Assembly (NCBI RefSeq): GCF_027595985.1
Contig: NC_073302.1
Span: 220,940,723-221,004,722 of the forward strand
Reading direction: 5' to 3'
DNA: 64,000 nucleotides
From: Sorex araneus
Taxonomy: Eukaryota > Chordata > Mammalia > Eulipotyphla > Soricidae
Shown: positions 45,064 through 55,195 of the stretch, one piece after another
Position numbering within the stretch: position 1 is the first letter of the stretch
Layout of the letters: each line of letters starts with the position of its first letter
The notes under the pieces: generated by a model
What the model was told of the DNA's origin: nothing
The model's input: the letters and a program-made list of their open reading frames with translations, nothing else
Databases searched by the model: none
Made by a program: the position numbers and the translations under genes

Positions 45064-47230
45064 AATAGTGCTGCAAAGAGGTGTCTTCGTTTGCTTTTGG
45101 TATTGGGGGAGATATGTGCCTCATAGAAACTGTTTGAGAGAGTTACTGTTTTTTCAATTTCCTGGAAAAGCTTGAGGATAACTGGCAGCAGGTCCTCTTT
45201 AAATGTTTGGAAGAACTAGCCAGTGAATCCATCTGGACCTGGGCTTTTGTTTTTGGGGAGACTTTTGATTACAGTTTCAATTTCCTTGATATTAATTCAA
45301 GTATTCCAGGTCTTCTTGGTTCAGTCTTGGGAGATTTTAGGAATCAAGGAATTCATCCATTTCTTTTAGGTTCTCTTGTTTCGTGGCTTACAGACCTTCG
45401 AAGTAGTCTCTGATGATCTTTTGAATCTCGTTGATTTCTGTTGTGATGTCCCCCTTTTCATTTCTGATTTGGTTTATTAGGGTTCTTTCTCTTTCTTTGT
45501 GAGTCTTGCTAGCAGTTTATCAATCTTGTTATTTTTTCAAAGAAACAGCTCTTGGTTTCAATGACCTTTTGGTTTGTTTTCTGCGTTTCCATGTCGTTAA
45601 TTTCTTCTCTAATTCTTATTATGTCTTTCCTTCAGTCTGTTTTAGGTTCCTTTTTCTGGTCCTTTTCTAAGATCTTGATCTGTGAAGTCAAGCTATCTAT
45701 GTAGGCCCTTTATTCCTTCCTGAGGAATGCTTGCAGAGCTATAAATTTTCCCCTTATCATGGCTTTAGCTGTGTCCCATATGTTTTGGTAGCTCATGTCT
45801 TCATTCTCATTTGTTTCTAGGTATCTTTTGATTTATTCCTTGATTTCCTTCCTGACCCACTCATTGTTCAACATTGAGTTATTTAATTTCCAGGTATTTG
45901 ATTTGGTTCTCCGTGTCTGTGTGTTGTTAGCTTCTATCTTCAGTGCATCGTGGTCTGAAAAGATTGTTGATACAATTTCTATTTTTCTGATTCTATTGAG
46001 GTATGTTTTTGGGCCCAGTACATGGTATATTTTGGAAAATGTTCCATGTGCACTGGAAAAGAATGTGTATTCTTTCTTTTGAGGTGTACAGCCCTGTATA
46101 GGTCTATTAGGCCTCTCTCTTCAATTTCTTCTTTCAGAGTCAGTGTTTCCTTGCTGAGTTTTGTTCTTGTCAATCTATCCAGAGGTGATAAGGCAGTATT
46201 GAAGTCTCCAACTACTATTGTTCTGTTAGTGACGTCCTCTTTAAAGTCTGTTAGGAGTTGTTTTAAGTATTTAGCCGGTCGTTCATTAGATGCATATACA
46301 TTAAAGAGTGTGATTTCCTCCTGTTGTATATATCTCTTGATAAATAGAAAATGACCTTCACCGTCCCTTCAAATCTTTTTCAACCTGAAATCTATGTTGT
46401 CGGATACTAGTATGGCCACCCCAGCTTTTTTGAGGGAATTGTTTGCCTGCAGGATTGTTTTCCATCCTTTGGTTTTGAGTCTGTGTTTGCTCTGACTGTT
46501 CAGGTGTTTTTTGCAGGCAGCAGAATGTTGGGTTTAATTTCTGGATCCATTTTGCCACTCTGTGTCTCTTGATAGGTGCATTTAGGCCGTTGACATTGAG
46601 AAAGATTATTGTCATGGGGTTTAGAAAAGATGAAGTCATGAATTTTGCATATAAGTGGATCAACATGGAAAGTATCATGCTAAGTGAAATGAGTCAGAAA
46701 GAGAGAGACAGACATAGAAAGATTGCACTCATCTGTGGAATATAAAATAACAGAGTAGGAGACTAACACTCAAGAATAGTAGAAATAAGCACCAGGAGGT
46801 TGGCTCCATGGCTTGGAAGCTGGCCTCACATGCTGGGAGTGAAGGCAGTTCAGATAGAGAAGGGAACATCAAGTAAGCTCTGGTTGGAGGACCCACTCCG
46901 GAGTGGAGATGCGTGCTAAAAGTAGACTATAGATTGAATGTGATGGCCATTCAATACCCCTATTACATACCACGACACCCAAAAGGAGAGAGAGAGATCA
47001 AAAGGGAATTCGAATACCCTGCCACAGAGGCAGGGGCGCGGGGGGCGGGGTGAGGGAGAGATGGGATTGGGAGGTGGGATGGATACTGGGTTCACTGGTG
47101 GTGGAGAATGGACACTGGTAGAGAGAGGTGTGCCCGAACATTGTATGAGGGAAACACAAGTATGAAAATGTATAAATCTATTACTGTACCCTCATGGTGA
47201 TTCACTAATTAAAAAAAATAGTGCTGCAAA
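45064..47230 (+). mobile_element. 5'-inverted L1 with internal deletion, 2.1 kb
   Basis: A perfect 14-bp TSD 'aatagtgctgcaaa' (45064-45077, 47217-47230) brackets it. From 45078 to about 46620 ORF2 is inverted: its start ('IIFLNVNGLNAPIKRHRV', minus strand near 46590) through the RT start ('SPGPDGF' near 45220). From about 46622 the end of ORF2 ('[20 protein letters not shown]') and the 3' UTR run forward, ending 'ctcatggtgattcactaatt'. The RT core and most of the C-terminal half are missing. This is twin priming with loss at the junction. Confidence 0.92.
46358..46620 (-). pseudogene. L1 ORF2 N-terminal endonuclease start (inverted)
   Basis: About 85 codons read 'MTIIFLNVNGLNAPIKRHRV', then 'AKWIQKLNPTFCCLQ', the N-terminal strand and active-site glutamate region of the L1 endonuclease; the usual 'QETH' is changed to 'QKTP', losing the catalytic glutamate. 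The frame continues upstream (in the plus sense, to lower coordinates) with breaks. Confidence 0.82.
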
Positions 47231-48077
47231 CAACATAAAATTGTAGATGTCCTTTCTTTATAAATTTTGGGCCCTTGGGGTAGATGCCAAGAAGTGAATT
47301 GCTGGGTTCACTAAATATATGGAAGTTCAATTCTTAGTTTTTTGATTTGTCCATACTGTTTTCCTAAAGGGTTCAACTCAGCTACCTTCCCACCGGTAGT
47401 AGATGTTGGTTCCCTTTTTTCCCACATCCACATTGTTTTTATATTTTTGGTTTTTTTCTTTTTGGTGTGTGCCATTCTCACTGGTTCGAGATGGTATCTT
47501 GTTGTTCTTTTGATCTTGCATTTCTCTGATAATAGCATTTTTGTATCAAAATGATACAAAACAGGTCTTCATATACTTATTGACAACCTGTATATCTTCT
47601 TTGAAGACATTTTTAACCCTGTGTCAAATGAGTGGGAAAATATTTGTTCTCCCAGTCTGTGCCATGTCTTTTAATTCTGGTCATTGTTTCTTTTGCAGTG
47701 CAGAAGCTTCTTACTTAACTTGATAGAATTACATTTATTTTTACTTTTATTTGTTTGGTTAATGGTATTAAATTATTGAAAAGTGTTTCTGGATTCAGTG
47801 TCATGAAGGATTCTTCATATGTTTTCCTGAATTTAATTTATGGATTCAGCTTTAATATACATTTCTTTGATCCATTCTAAATTTACTTTTGTGCGTGGTG
47901 TGAGGTAGTGGTCTTATTTCTTATGTGTGGCTAACCAGTTGAAGAGGCTTTCCTTGTACCACTTTATACTCTTAGCTTCTTTGTCAAAGTTTAGATGTCT
48001 ATCTACCTGCAGATCTGTTTGTGGGTTCTCAATTCTTTTTCATTGGTCTGAGAGTCTTTGTTCCAGAATTACATTGT

Positions 48078-48258
48078 CTTTTCTGTTTTGTTTTGTTTGG
48101 GGGCCACATTTGGTGGTGCTCAGGGCTGATGCTTGGCTCTGCACTCAGGAATCATGCCTTAGTGTATTCAGGGAACCATATAGGGTGCCTGGAATCAAAC
48201 TTGCATAGGCCACGCGTGATGCAAGCACCCCGCCGGCTGTACTATAGCTCTGGCCTCC
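48078..48258 (-). mobile_element. tRNA-derived SINE inside old L1
   Basis: 'tttgggggccacatttggtg', 'cttggctctgcactcaggaatc', 'ccatatagggtgcctgg' and 'actatagctctggcctc' is the reversed SINE order. L1 sequence is continuous on both sides ('gttccagaattacattgtctt' and 'accatactgtcttgattac'). Confidence 0.85.
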
Positions 48259-48532
48259 TAACCATACTGTCTTGATTACTATAACTTTGTAGTATAATGT
48301 TTGGGAAATTAAAGCCTCCTGTTTTCTTTTACTCTAGGATTGCTTTATATGGGATTTTATTACTCCATATGAAATTTCACCAGCATTAGATATATGTCTT
48401 TAAAAAATGTCATGGGACATAATGTATGAAAGAAACTCAATCATGAACAGCTTTCTAAAGAAAAATACATTACACCATGTTTAAAAAAGTCATGGGACAA
48501 AAACATCTTTGACCTACACTAAGTTGATACCT

Positions 48533-48960
48533 GTTGCATGAAATGATGGATCAGTCAGTCGGAGGCACAGAGACAAGACATGTGTGAGGAATGTAGAGAG
48601 CTGGGAGGGCCAGGGCGTTGATCCAACTCAAGGCAAAGAGCAACTGCCAGAGGCCTCCTTTTATTCTTTTTTTTTTATCAGTTACATCCTAATGATTTCA
48701 TTACAGAGAAAGAATCACTAATGAGAGTACAAATAGTTACAGGACATGCATTCATCAAAAGAACATCAGGGTATACATTGTCTTGTCTAAACTATGCTGT
48801 CAAAGCTATGTTGTAATGATCAAAATGTCAGCAGAAGATATGAAGCTGGAAACGTAGGCTCTACAGATCATGTACCCCACATTCTTGTAGTTGGTTGCAC
48901 ATAGGGCAAAGAGAAGGCTCATACTGATACTTGAAAACCAGATTAAGGATGTGTAAGAAA
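48533..48960 (-). mobile_element. LTR-like sequence, unassigned
   Basis: On the minus strand an AATAAAAG signal (near 48660) is followed by GC-rich sequence ending 'ccatcatttcatgcaaca' at about 48533, i.e. a CA end. This is the layout of the R-U5 part of a retroviral LTR. The opposite end is unclear, and no TSD or gag/pol sequence is seen, so another old repeat remains possible. Confidence 0.35.
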
Positions 48961-48961
48961 G

Positions 48962-49237
48962 GGGTAGCTTGCCAGGCTCTGCCGAGGGGACGGGATACTC
49001 CTGGTAGCTTGCCAGAATCTCCGAGAGGGATGGAGGAATCGAACCCAGATAAGCCACATGCAAGGCAAACGCCCTACCCGCTGTGCTATCACTCCAGCCC
49101 AGAGCCTGGCAAGCTACCCATGGCATATTCAATATGACAAAAACAGTAAAACCAGTCTCACAATGGAGATGTTACTGGTGCCCGCTTGAGCAAATTGATG
49201 AACAACAGATGACAGTGATGCAGTGACAGTGATAACA
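48962..49237 (+). mobile_element. RTE-tailed composite SINE with 5' inversion
   Basis: 48962-49099 is the reverse complement of the element's 5' half: body, then 'gaggaatcgaacccagataa' and the head 'ctatcactccagccc'. At 49100 the orientation flips, and the 3' half runs forward ('agagcctggcaagctaccca', 'caaaaacagtaaaaccagtc', 'gttactggtgcccgcttgag') to a 'gacagtgatgcagtgacagt' tail. No sequence is lost at the flip, because the halves overlap only around 'gcctggcaagct'. It ends directly against L1 ORF2 sequence. Confidence 0.85.
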
Positions 49238-49251
49238 GTGCATGGGACATT

Positions 49252-50640
49252 CTCCAAGATAGACCACATGCTGAGCCACAAAACATATGTTCATAAAATT
49301 AAGAAGATAGAGATTTTATCAACAATCTTCTCAGGCATGATGCACTGAAAATAAAATGAATCACACACACAAACAGAAAATCAAATCAAACACCTGGAAA
49401 TTAAACTGCTCACTACTGAACAAGTGGCTTAGAAAGGAAATCAAAGAGGAAATCAAAAGATTCCTGGAAACAAAAAAAAAATGAGGACACAAGTTACCAA
49501 AACTTATAGGACATAGCAAAAACTGCGATGAGAGGATAGTTTATTTATAGCTCTACAAGCATTCCTCGGGAAGGAAGAGAGAGCCCACATAAGTACCCTA
49601 ACCTCACAACTTAAGATCTTGGAGAATAACCAACAAAAGGAGGCCAACACAGGCAGGAGGAAGGAAATAATAAAATTTAGAGCAGAAATTAATGAGGTGG
49701 AAACCCAAAAAAAAATCCAAAAGATCAACGAAACAAAGAGCTGGTTCTTTGAGAAAATAAACAAGATAGATAAACCTCTAGCAAGACTCAAAAAGAAAGG
49801 GATCGTGATTCTTGGTGGTGGAATATGTGCACTGGTGAAGGGATGGATGTTTGAGCATTGTATAACTGAGACTTTAACCTGAACGCTTTGTAACTTTCCA
49901 CATGGTAAATTAATAAAAGAATTTAAAAAAAAAGAAAGGGGGAGAGAAACCTTAATAAACCAAATCAGAAATGAAAAGTGGGACATCACAACAGAAACTA
50001 TAGAAATTCAAAGGATCCTCAGGGATAACTTTGAGAATCTGATGCCACGAAACAAGAAAACCTCAAGGAAATGGATAAATTCCTGAATTCCTATAGCATC
50101 CTGAGGCTGAACCAGAAAACCTGGAATACCTGAACAGACCTATCACCATCAAGGAAATGTAGGCAGAACCCTCCATGACACTGGAGCTAAAAGCATCTTT
50201 GAGGATGAAATACCACTGACCAAGCAAGTGAAAATAAACATAAACAAATTGGACTACATAAACTAAGAAGCTTCTGCACCTCAAAATAAACAGTGACCAA
50301 AATACAGAGACAGCCCATGGAATGGGAAAGAATATTTACCCAATACCCAACTGATAAGGCATTAATATCCAGGATACACAAGACACTAGTAGAATTATTT
50401 AATTATTAATTTAAAAAACCCTTCAACCCCATCAAAAAATGGGGAGAAGAAATGAACAGAAGCTTCTTCAAAAAAAAGAAGAAGAAGAAGAAAAATATAA
50501 ATGGCCAAAAAGGCACATGAAAAACTGCTCTACATCCCTAATTATCAGGGAGATGCAAATCAAAACAACACTGAGATGTTATCTCACGCCACAGAGACTG
50601 GCACACATTCAAAAGAACAAAAGCAACCGGTGTTGGCATT
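49252..50640 (+). pseudogene. L1 ORF2 continuation with internal deletion
   Basis: This continues the L1 of 42.6-44.6 kb: 'FSKIDHMLSHKTY' (end of the endonuclease), then '[20 protein letters not shown]' and '[20 protein letters not shown]' (49590-49790). After a small insertion it continues 'NEKWDITTETIEIQ' (49960). Near 50160 it jumps to the late part ('GRTLHDTGAKSIFEDE'), so the RT palm domain is deleted. C-terminal sequence follows to 'KNKSNRCW' at 50640, where it is cut by unrelated DNA. Many stops are present. Confidence 0.8.
49790..49940 (+). mobile_element. Short 3' end of the L1-tailed non-autonomous family
   Basis: A 12-bp TSD 'aaaaagaaaggg' (49790-49801, 49929-49940) flanks 127 bp: 'gtggtggaatatgtgcactg', 'tgtataactgagactttaac', 'gtaactttccacatgg' and an A-rich tail. 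It matches the 3' ends at 23760-23890 and (reversed) 54540-54660. Confidence 0.8.
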
Positions 50641-50652
50641 GATGTGAGGTCA

Positions 50653-51440
50653 GCTGCCAGGGCTGGATCTCTTGGGTTGGGGAGGGTTCTCACCTGCCCC
50701 CATCTGGGGCACCCCGAGTGAAAACAGCCTGGTGCGGAGTCTAGTGGCATGGTTATGTTCCCTTTCGGGAGAAGCAACCATGTGATCTCAATGGCGAGAT
50801 TGTCTGAAGCTGGTAGGAGGTGGCTTATGGGCATGACCCCTGGGTCACTGGAGGCTGGGGAAAGCAGGCAAAGGATCTCCGCTCCTGCTCCCATGGAGCC
50901 CACAGTCCAAGGTCACAAAGTTCCATATTACCTGAATTCTGTAAGACTTCACTCATGTGTGAGGCTCAGCCCAAGTGCGTGGTAAGCGACCCTGAGTATG
51001 GTGGCGGTTGGGTTGTGGAGGTTTTTGGCTGCCGGAATTGGGTCCCTTGGCGCAGGGAGAGCTCTCACTGCCCCCCTCTGGAACACCTCAGTGAAGACAG
51101 CCTGGCACCGGGTAAGGACATTCTGCTGTGTTCTCTTTTTGGAGTTTTAGTTTATAGTCTCTGGGTCTTGGCTGTTGATGAGATTACTTGGTGCTGGGGC
51201 AGTTTGTGGGTGTGGCTGCCAAGCTACTGGAAAACTGGGGACCTGGGGGGAGGAGGCCCAGTCCTGATCCAAGCAGGCCTGGAGCTCTCAGTCACTGGTT
51301 CCCATCTACCTCTGCGCTGCATGCCCTAACTGCGCCTTTTGATCTCTTTCGAGATTTATGGGTCTCTGAAATAAGGTCAATTAATGAGCTTAAATAGCTG
51401 AGCTGGAGGTGGCTTGTGGGTGTGGCTCCCACATACCTAA
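50653..51440. repeat. Degenerate tandem repeat, unit about 375 bp
   Basis: The segment starting 'gctgccagggctggatctct' at 50653 recurs at 51028 ('gctgccggaattgggtccct') with aligned blocks: 'tctcac' + 'tgcccccctctgg', 'gaagacagcctggcaccgg', 'gaggtggctt'-like. A third partial block 'ggaggtggcttgtgggtgtg' lies at 51405. The unit is related to 63030-63310, which belongs to an RTE-tailed element. It is GC-rich, like a promoter monomer. Frames inside (e.g. 50820-51329) look fortuitous. Confidence 0.65.
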
Positions 51441-51610
51441 CTTTTGGCTATTTAATTTCTTGGTAAATTTGGCACCAAGTTGTTGGGGTCTGGCCAAAGG
51501 CACAGCAGCAATTTGGGGGTATCTGGAAGTCTGAAGGCACCATCAGGCTGCTGATGCACTTGCCCCACAGGTACAGGTTGACCTGCTGGCAGCACCATAC
51601 CCCCTGAAAA
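51441..51610. other. Unassigned sequence before a SINE
   Basis: 'ggtctggccaaaggcacagcag' and 'tgctgatgcacttgcccc' show no family that I recognise. It may be a further part of the tandem element or an LTR remnant. Confidence 0.3.
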
Positions 51611-51815
51611 ATAATTTTGAGGACTGGAGTGATAGCACAGCTAGTAGGGCATTTGCATTGCATGCGTTTGACCTAGGTTAAATTCCCAGCATCCTATATG
51701 GTCCCCTGAGCACCACCAGGAATAATTCCCTAGTGCAGAGCCAGGAATAACCCCTGTGCATTGCCGGGTGTGACCCAAAAAGCAAAACAATAATAATAAT
51801 AATTTTGGGGTTGTA
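51605..51815 (+). mobile_element. tRNA-derived SINE
   Basis: Flanking 'aataattttg' repeats (about 51607 and 51798) mark the TSD. The element reads 'gactggagtgatagcacagc', 'agggcatttgcattgcatgc', 'cctatatggtcccctgagcac', 'gagccaggaataacccctg' and 'gggtgtgacccaaaaagc' with an A/T-rich tail. It is well preserved. Confidence 0.9.
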
Positions 51816-51839
51816 TCAAATACTTTTTTTTCATATATT

Positions 51840-53362
51840 AAGATGACCATGTGGTTGTCCAATTATGCCAGCACCATTTGTTAAAAAGGTTTTCCTTGTT
51901 CCACTTCACATTTCTTGTTCCCTTATCAAAGATTAGACGATCATACATTTGAGTGTAGGGATATTCCACCCTGTTCCACTGGTCTGCGGCTCTGCCTATG
52001 TTCCAGTACCATGCTGTTTTAATTGTTACTGCTTTGTGGTAAAGTTTAAGGTTGGGGAGGGTGATGCCTCCCATCATCGTTTTCCCCCAAGAATTGCTTT
52101 AGCTATCCATGCATGTTTGTTGTTCCATATGAATTTCAGGATTGCTTGATCCATTTCTTTGAAGAATGTCATGGGTATTTTTATAGGGATCGTGTTGAAT
52201 CTGTATAGTGCTTTGGGGAGTATTGCCATTTTGACAATGTTGATTCTCCCTATCCATAAGCAGGGGACATGTTTCCATTTACTCATGTCCTCTTTTATTT
52301 TATGGAGTAGCATCTTACAGTTTTCTTTGTAGAGGTCCTTTACTTCTTTAGTTAAGCTGATCCCGAGGTACTTGATTTTTTGGGGCACGATTGTGAATGG
52401 GATTGCCTTTTTTCATGTCCTTTTCCTCTGTCTCATTGTTAGCATATAGGAAGGCCATGGATTTTTGCGTATTGATTTTATAGCTTGCAACTTTACTGTA
52501 CAAGACTATTGTTTCTAAGAGTTTCTTAGTATTCTCTAGATATAGTATCATATCCTATCAACATGGAAAGTATCATGCTAAGTGAAATGAGTCAGAAAGA
52601 GAGGGACAGACATAGAAAGATTGAACTCATCTGTGGAATATAAAATAACAGAGTAGGAGACTAACACCCAAGAATAGTAGTATATAATAACAGGAAGTTA
52701 TTATATACCAAGGTTATTATATTCCAAACTCCATGACTTGGAAGCTGGCCTCACATGCTGGGGGAAAGGCAACCCAGATAGAGAAGGGAACACCAAGTAA
52801 AATGTGATTGGAGATTCCGAGCAGGAAGGAAGATGCGTGCTGAAAGTAGACTAGAGACTGAACACGATGGCCACTCAATACCCCTATCACAAACCACAAC
52901 ATTCAAAAGGAGAGAGAGAACAAAATGGAATACCCTGCCACAGAGGCGGTGTGAGGGGTGGGGGGGATGGGATTGAGGGTGGGAGGGATACTGGGTTCAT
53001 GGGTGGTGGAGAATGGACACTGGTGGAGGAATGGGTTCTCAAACATTGTATGAGGGAAACACAAGCATGAAAATGTGCAAATCTGTAACTGTACCCTCAC
53101 AGTGACTCACTAATTAAAAAAAAAATTTTTTTAATACTAAGTTAAATAAAGGAAGGAATACTAGTTAAAAAAAGTTGGGGTGAGAGGTGGGGGTGCTGGG
53201 AGGAATACTGGGATCACTGGTGGTGGAGAATGGGCACTGGTGGAGGGATGGGTACTCGATCATTATACGACTGAAACACAAGCACGAAAGTTTGTAAATC
53301 TGTAACTGTACCCCACAGTGATTCACTAATAAAAAATTGAAGAAAAAAAAGATGACCATATG
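51840..53362 (+). mobile_element. 5'-inverted L1 plus a second L1 3' end, 1.5 kb
   Basis: A 14-bp repeat 'aagatgaccat' + g/a + 'tg' (51840-51853, 53349-53362) brackets the block, and older L1 sequence is continuous across it. 51854 to about 52555 is inverted ORF2. From 52556 the end of ORF2 and the 3' UTR run forward to about 53130 ('cctcacagtgactcactaatt', poly A). A second L1 3' UTR end (53172-53345) follows after 40 bp, also plus. Which of the two made the outer TSD is unclear; one may be nested in the other's left edge. Confidence 0.82.
51854..52551 (-). pseudogene. L1 ORF2 fragment, RT thumb region (inverted)
   Basis: Minus-strand frames read '[16 protein letters not shown]' (52430), '[20 protein letters not shown]' (near 52350), '[20 protein letters not shown]' (52250), '[19 protein letters not shown]', then '[15 protein letters not shown]' and '[11 protein letters not shown]'-like '[11 protein letters not shown]' (51880). 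Order and content match ORF2p just after the RT active site. Frames are broken near 52080 and 52390. The FADD/YADD box lies just beyond and is not included. Confidence 0.85.
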
Positions 53363-53970
53363 TTTTTTCCTTTTAAGTTTATTAATATAGTAAACTACAT
53401 AATTTTTAAGTGCTAACCCAGCACCACCAGACAATAATGCATTACCATTGTAGGCATTTTTGGGTAAATTTGCTTTATATTTTACAACCATAATTTATGA
53501 ATTCTACTAGTCTATAGATTTATTTTCTTGTCATTTGTGATTTGTTATCTGGATAGTAATGCTTTTATAACTGGATAAGTTGTTAAGCAGTTTTTTTTGC
53601 AGTTCAACATTCAGAAAGAGTTATAGAGAATTTGATTTTATTGTTAAATATTTAAAAGTATTTACCAAAAAAATACTCCTAAATTTAAATCTGTCCTTTT
53701 GAAATTATTTTTTAGCTACAAATTCAAAAATTTTATATGGCTGTTAAGGCTCGCTATTTCATGTAAGTGAATCTTGGTAGCTTTTCCCTCTAAAAGGCAT
53801 TCCCTTGGGGCAGAGAGGACAGGGCCATTTTCTCATTTCAACTAAGTCAACACATCTATTAACAAAAAGAGTCAATATAATATTCCTTTGATATTTCATA
53901 TCAATAGAATTTCTAGTGATATCACATTTCTCATTCTTGGCAATTATAATTGTGACTTTTCTTTTCTCCT
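53363..53970 (-). mobile_element. Old L1 remnant
   Basis: 'ttaatatagtaaactacata', 'atgcattaccattgtaggc' and 'agatttattttcttgtcatttg' (53383-53540) correspond to reverse-complement ORF2 of an older L1, and continue the host sequence seen at 51800-51853 ('gtatcaaatactttttttt'). Beyond about 53660 it can no longer be followed. Confidence 0.5.
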
Positions 53971-53976
53971 CACTGT

Positions 53977-54195
53977 TGCCTTGCACACAGCCAACCCGGG
54001 TCCAATTCCTCTGCCCCTCTCGGACTGCCCAGCAAGTTACCGAGAGTATCCCGCCTGCACAGCAGAGCCTGGCAAGCTACCCATGGCATATTCTATATGC
54101 CAAAAACAGTAACAACAAGTCTCACAATGGAGACATTACTGGTGCCCGCTCGAGCAAATCAATGGACAATGGGACGACAGTGCTACAGTGATCAA
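53977..54195 (+). mobile_element. RTE-tailed composite SINE, partial head
   Basis: It starts within the head ('gccttgcacacagccaaccc'), has the B-box-like 'gggtccaattcctctgcccc', 'gagcctggcaagctacccat', 'ccaaaaacagtaacaacaag' and the RTE tail 'gttactggtgcccgctcgag'-like, ending 'gacagtgctacagtga'. The head-to-body junction is the same as in 41732-42010 and 59314-59576. Confidence 0.85.
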
Positions 54196-54529
54196 CATAA
54201 CTAAAGTGAACCCACCTTCTTGATTCAGAGACAGAGGTTTCTTCATTTTTCTCTTTCTTTTCGGATTTCTTGCCACTGATTTCATTATGATCTTTCTCAT
54301 TTTTTTTGTTTATGTTGGGCTTAAAATTGTTAGTTTTATACAACTAATTAACTTATCACTAATTGTTTTTATTTTTGCTTAACAAACTCTACTTGTTTCA
54401 TATGTTTTGTCCTTAGGGGTTTTATTGGACTTTTTATTTGAAAATAAGCATGGGCAAGTTTGGAAAACTGGGTTTTTTTGCTTTTTTTATTTTTAAAAGT
54501 TATATTTATTACACTTTGGGTAATAATAA

Positions 54530-55195
54530 TCTTTTTTTAATATTTTTTAATTGAATCACCATGTGGAAAATTACAATGCTTTCAGGCTTAAGTCTCAGTT
54601 ATACAATGCTGAACCAACCATCCCTTCATCCTTCACTGGTGCCCATATCCCACCACCAAAAAAAAAAAAAAAAAAAAAGTACACCTCCCATCCCGCCCCC
54701 CCACCGCCTTGTAACTGATAAATTTCACTTCACTTTCTATTTACTTTGGTTACATTCAATATTTCAACACAAACCTCACTATTATTGTTAGGAGTACTCC
54801 ACTAGAGTCAGACCTGTTGTGAAGGGATATAAGGTCATGTGGTCGCAGTAGCGGCCGCACGATTTTGGATTTCTGTACTTTAGCAACTAAGTCCAGGGAG
54901 ATTTCTTCCAGGTATTGGATCATTGCAAGCTTGCAAACCCCATCTGTGGTCGTCATAATATGGCGGTCACCATGCCCTTCACCCCCGGCAAGGAAGAGGT
55001 GAGAGAGAAATACCTTTCCCCTCCTGGGCATGGGGCCACGGCTTAGTTCTCAGTCTGGATACATTCTGCGAGGAGCTGCCCATGCCGAAAAATTTAGCTG
55101 GCGTCTGGAGTCACGTTCATGCAGCTGCGGAGAGGCCGCACACACATGCGGCCCCTGGGGTCACATCTTGGTGGCAGGCCTCATTGGACTTTTTT
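54530..55195 (-). mobile_element. L1-tailed non-autonomous retroelement, longest copy
   Basis: On the minus strand the 3' end is 'ttccacatggtgattcaatt' plus A-rich tail (54530-54560), preceded by 'tgtataactgagacttaag', a homopolymer and C/G-rich tract, and 'aacaataatagtgaggtttg'. Upstream lies about 380 bp of GC-rich, CpG-containing sequence ('gtgcggccgctactgcgacc', 'accgccatattatgacgacc'). No ORF1 or ORF2 similarity is seen. Truncated relatives are at 23636-23900 and 49802-49928. The left part suggests a promoter-bearing element that borrows the L1 3' end. Confidence 0.62.

Larger units (their letters stand above)
44645..48420 (-). mobile_element. Old L1 remnant, minus strand, interrupted
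   Basis: The outer pieces (44690-45077, 47217-48077, 48259-48420) are one diverged L1 on the minus strand. The 3' end region lies left ('cactcaatatgatactctcc', 'gttcttggacacttgggttg'), then ORF2 C-terminal sequence ('ccataatgttttcctaaagg'-like at 47350), then more upstream ORF2. It is interrupted by a 2.1-kb L1 and a SINE. Its leftmost 45 bp may be a distinct old 3' end ('catcattaacagaactgtaa'-like). Confidence 0.68.

Noticed and set aside
50820-51329. 169-codon frame as a host gene
   Set aside because: It lies in the degenerate tandem units, is not conserved between units, and shows no domain.
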